From Liolophura sinensis (taxonomy: Eukaryota; Mollusca; Polyplacophora; Chitonida; Chitonidae): DNA of 49,920 nucleotides. Where the stretch lies: NCBI RefSeq assembly GCF_032854445.1, contig NW_027018264.1:1-49920 (forward strand). Reading direction: 5' to 3'. Both the position numbers and the translations under genes were made by a program. Positions 47,243 through 49,920 of the stretch are shown piece by piece (positions within the stretch are counted from its first letter, which is position 1; each line of letters opens with the position of its first letter). The notes under the pieces are model-generated. The model did no database searches, was not told the DNA's origin, and saw only the letters and a list, made by a program, of their open reading frames with translations.

Positions 47243-47513
47243 ACTATATACCATCGCGACTGGTCATTACTATATTCAACTTTTGACTATAAGTTATGTG
47301 CCCTTCGGTAGCCCAGAAGACGTCAAATCTTTGGGCTAAGCCCATTTAACTCATCCAGCAATTGTCTTACTTCTAAGTCCAAGACAATCTCAATGTCTTT
47401 ATCTACGTGTAGAAAAACCACACCATTTGTACATAAAAAACACAAAGTACTAGATACAGTGTGCTGTAAAAAGTACAATTGAACACTGACCCACATCAAT
47501 AAGGTGCCAAAAG
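46964..47513. repeat. Hybrid monomer t/p
   Basis: The 5' half is type t (GGAATTTGGCC, GTTAGGCACGTGATGTTG, CGCTACAGCC, CACCATTCAATTTC). The 3' half is type p (ACTATATACCATCG, CATCCAGC, GATACAGTGTGCTG). The join lies near 47242, in the stretch shared by both types. It skips one monomer of the expected order and keeps a length of 550 bp, as expected from unequal crossover between aligned monomers. Confidence 0.88.
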
Positions 47514-48063
47514 ATGCGGAATTGGGCCAGGCATCGGCAGCTGTTTAAAAAATTGCAAATTTCCCTGGTTTCCATGGAGTATAAGCCGTTGTTAGGCACG
47601 TGATTTAGTTATCAATGATCATTCAATTGTCGCTACAGCCAAATGTATTGGTCGGAGAGCAACGCGGTTTGCACCATTCGATTTCTCGTCAAAAAATACG
47701 TCGGATTAGCCTCTTACCAGCAGCACTGGAACAGTTTTTCCACTTTTGCATTTTTGCCTGGTCTTTTTGTTAATTGAAATCGTCTACACTGTACTATGTA
47801 CCATCGCGACTAGTCATTACTATATTCAACTTTTGACTATAAGTTATGTGCCCTTTGGTAGCCCAGAAGACGTCAAATCTTTGGGCTAAGCCCATTTAAC
47901 TCACCCAGCAATTGTCTTAATTCTAAGTCCAAGACAATCTCAATGTCTTTATCTACGTGTAGAAAAACCACACCATTTGTACATAAAAAACACAAAGTAC
48001 TAGATACAGTCTGCTGAAAAAAGTACAATTGAACACTGACCCACATCAATAAGGTGCCAAAAG
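47514..48063. repeat. Hybrid monomer q/r
   Basis: The 5' half is type q (GGAGTATAAGCC, ACGTGATTTAGTTATC, AAATGTATTGG). From about 47783 the sequence is type r (TCGTCTACACTG, CTTAATTCTAAG, GTCTGCTGAAAAAAG). It is followed by an s monomer at 48064. With the t/p hybrid just before it, this shortens the third pentamer unit by two monomers. Confidence 0.87.
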
Positions 48064-49920
48064 ATGCGGAATTGGGCCAGGCATCGGCAGCTGTTTAAAA
48101 AATTGCAAATTTCCCTGGTTTCCATGGAGTAAGAGCCGTTTCTAGGCAAGTGATGTTGTCATCAATGATCATTCAATTGTCGCTACAGCCAAATGTATTG
48201 GTCGGAGAGCAACGCGGTTTGCACCATTCGATTTCTCGTCACAAAATACGTCGCATTAGCCTCTTACCAGCAGCACTGGAACAGTTTTTCCACTTTTGCA
48301 TTTTTGCCTGGTCTTTTTGTTAATTGAAATCGGCTACACTGTACTATGTACCATCGCGACTGGTCATTACTATATTCAACTTTTGACTATAAGTTATGTG
48401 CCCTTTGGTAGCCCAGAAGACGTCAAATCTTTGGGCTAAGCCCATTTAACTCACCCAGCAATTGTCCTAATTCTAAGTCCAAGACAATCTCAATGTCTTT
48501 ATCTACGTGTAGAAAAACCACACCATTTGTACATAAAAAACACAAAGTACTAGATACAGTCTGCTGTAAAAAGTACAATTGAACACTGACCCACATCAAT
48601 AAGGTGCCAAAAGATGCGGAATTGGGCCAGGCATCGGCAGCTGTTTAAAAAATTGCAAATTTCCCTGGTTTCCATGGAGTAAGAGCCGTTTCTAGGCAAG
48701 TGATGTTGTCATCAATGATCATTCAATTGTCGCTACAGCCAAATAAATTGGTCGGAGAGCAACGCGGTTTGCACCATTCGATTTCTCGTCACAAAATACG
48801 TCGGATTAGCCTCTTACCAGTAGCACTGGAACAGTTTTTCCACTTTTGCATTTTTGCCTGGTCTTTTTGTTAATTGAAATCGGCTACACTGTACTATGTA
48901 CCATCGCGACTGGTCATTACTATTTTCAACTTTTGACTATAAGTTATGTGCCCTTCGGTAGCCCAGAAGACGTCAACTCTTTGGGCTAAGCCCATTTAAC
49001 TCATCCAGCAATTGTCTTACTTCTAAATCCAAGACAATCTCAATGTCTTTATCTACGTGTAGAAAAACCACACCATTTGTACATAAAAAACACAAAGTAC
49101 TAGATACAGTCTGCTGTAAAAAGTACAATTGAACACTGACCCACATCAATAAGGTGCCAAAAGATGCGGAATTGGGCCAGGCATCGGCAGCTGTTTAAAA
49201 AATTGCAAATTTCCCTGGTTTCCATGGAGTATAAGCCGTTTCTAGGCACGTGATTTAGTCATCAATGATCATTCAATTGTCGCTACAGCCAAAAAGTATT
49301 GGTCCGGAGAGCAACGCGGTTTGCACCATTCGATTTCCTCGTCACAAAATACGTCGGATTAGCCTCTTACCAGCAGCACTGGAACAGTTTTTCCACTTTT
49401 ACATTTTTGCCTGGTCTTTTTGTTAATTGAAATCGGCTACACTGTACTATCTACCATCGCGAATGGTCATTACTATATTCAACTTTTGACTATAAGTTAT
49501 GTGCCCTTCGGTAGCCCAGAAGACGTCAACTCTTTGGCTAAGCCCATTTAACTCACCCAGCAATTGTCTTACTTCTAAGTCCAAGACAATCTCAATGTCT
49601 TTATCTACGTGTAGAAAACCACCACCCATTTGTACATAAAAAACACAAAGTACTAGATACAGTGTGCTGTAAAAAGTACAATTGAACACTGACCCACATC
49701 AATAAGGTGCCAAAAGATGCGGAATTGGCCAGGCACGGCAGCTGTTTAAGAAATTGCAAATTTGCCTGGTTTCCATGGAGTAAGAGCGTTTCTAGGCACC
49801 GTGATGTTGTCATCAATGATCATTCAATTGTCGTACAGCCAAAAGTATTGGTCGGAGAGCAACGCGGTTTGTACCACTCGATTTCCTCGTCACAAAATAC
49901 GTCGGATTAGCCTCTTACCA
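48064..49920. repeat. Right end: s-like monomers, no higher period visible
   Basis: Units start at 48064, 48614, 49164 and 49717 (partial). The first two share GGCAAGTGATGTTGTC. 48614 has the private AAATAAATTGG, and 49164 combines GGAGTATAAGCC with CTAGGCACGTGATTTAGTC. Marks of p, q, r and s appear in new combinations, so the pentamer register is lost. From about 49280 small indels accumulate. The array continues past the window end. Confidence 0.85.
49290..49920. other. Cluster of small indels at the window end
   Basis: Within the last 630 bases the unit shows GCCAAAAAGTATTGGTCCGG, TTTCCTCGTC (twice), TTTGGCTAAGC, GAAAACCACCACCC, AATTGGCCAGGCACGG, GAGCGTTTC, GGCACCGTG and TGTCGTACAGC. As in the other two clusters, each is a one-base gain or loss against otherwise uniform monomers. 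Confidence 0.7.

Larger units (their letters stand above)
1..49920. repeat. 549/550-bp satellite DNA array filling the whole window
   Basis: The same roughly 549-bp unit repeats from the first base to the last. The anchor GATGCGGAA recurs at 549-bp steps, for example with its A at 2483, 3032, 3581, 4130, 4679, 5228 and so on through the core. It recurs at 550-bp steps at 42014, 42564, 43114, 43664 and 44214. I count about 91 units, all head to tail on the same strand, with no inversion and no foreign insertion. Neighbouring monomers differ by scattered substitutions, while copies one HOR period apart are nearly identical, which is the hallmark of higher-order repeat satellites. Both window ends lie inside a monomer, so the array is longer than the window. 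I do not recognise the family. A centromeric or heterochromatic role is inferred only from the organisation. Confidence 0.98.

Noticed and set aside
1-49920. Many open reading frames of 61-170 codons on both strands as genes
   Set aside because: They recur with the repeat period, overlap on both strands, mostly need TTG or GTG starts, end at repeat-specific stops, and have no recognisable domain. Their lengths change with single neutral variants between HOR copies.
1-49920. CRISPR array
   Set aside because: The repeating unit is about 549 bp with no short direct repeats separated by unique spacers.
1-49920. Ribosomal DNA, 5S or other RNA gene cluster in tandem
   Set aside because: No recognisable rRNA or tRNA core sequence is visible in the monomer, and no cloverleaf fits.
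1-49920. Hammerhead ribozyme in the satellite
   Set aside because: The CTGATGA core element and a matching GAAA partner were not found in the monomer on either strand.
1-49920. LTR retrotransposon or other mobile element as the source of the repeat
   Set aside because: No terminal repeats, primer-binding site, polypurine tract, target-site duplication, or transposase/reverse-transcriptase motif is visible.

Overview
The whole 49.9 kb window is one uninterrupted head-to-tail satellite DNA array. The monomer is about 549 bp (550 bp in the right-hand part), so the window holds roughly 91 copies, all in the same orientation. There is no unique sequence, no recognisable gene, RNA gene, transposon or inverted monomer, and the array runs off both ends. 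I number each monomer from the base A of the anchor GATGCGGAA (first at 528, last at 49717). I do not recognise the satellite family. A homogenised long-monomer array with nested higher-order repeats (HORs) is typical of centromeric, pericentromeric or subtelomeric heterochromatin in a eukaryote. GC is about 40% by hand count on sample lines. The monomer keeps about 17 CpGs, so it is not strongly CpG-depleted. The species cannot be named from this sequence.

Layout. (1) 1 to about 2.1 kb: a left flanking monomer family, including one 306-bp monomer with two internal deletions. (2) About 2.1 to 40.3 kb: a core family of exactly 549-bp monomers arranged in layered HORs. These are a 1,647-bp trimer in tandem (3.6-6.9 kb), a very large 19-monomer HOR of 10,431 bp present twice in tandem (7.4-17.85 and 17.85-28.28 kb), and a dimer duplication of 1,099 bp (31.6-33.8 kb). 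A roughly 1.6-kb block also recurs at 3,295-bp spacing (34.9 and 38.2 kb). The 19-mer itself contains a pentamer used twice and a trimer/dimer repeat. (3) About 40.3 to 49.9 kb: a right flanking family of 550-bp monomers with its own 5-monomer HOR of 2,750 bp. It is present twice (41.74-47.24 kb), followed by a shortened third unit made with two hybrid monomers.

Left and right flanking families share diagnostic bases that the core lacks (GCTGTTTAAA, GTACTAGATAC, CATCAATAAGG, CACTGTACTATG). The picture is a younger core expanded inside an older variant array, with unequal crossover and conversion patches at the borders.

All open reading frames here are by-products of a repeat whose length is a multiple of three. 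Two monomers are open for 182 codons, but HOR copies of them are broken by single changes, so I annotate no CDS. Three clusters of single-base indels (18.7-19.8, 33.7-36.2 and 49.3-49.9 kb) look like local consensus error and should temper fine claims there.
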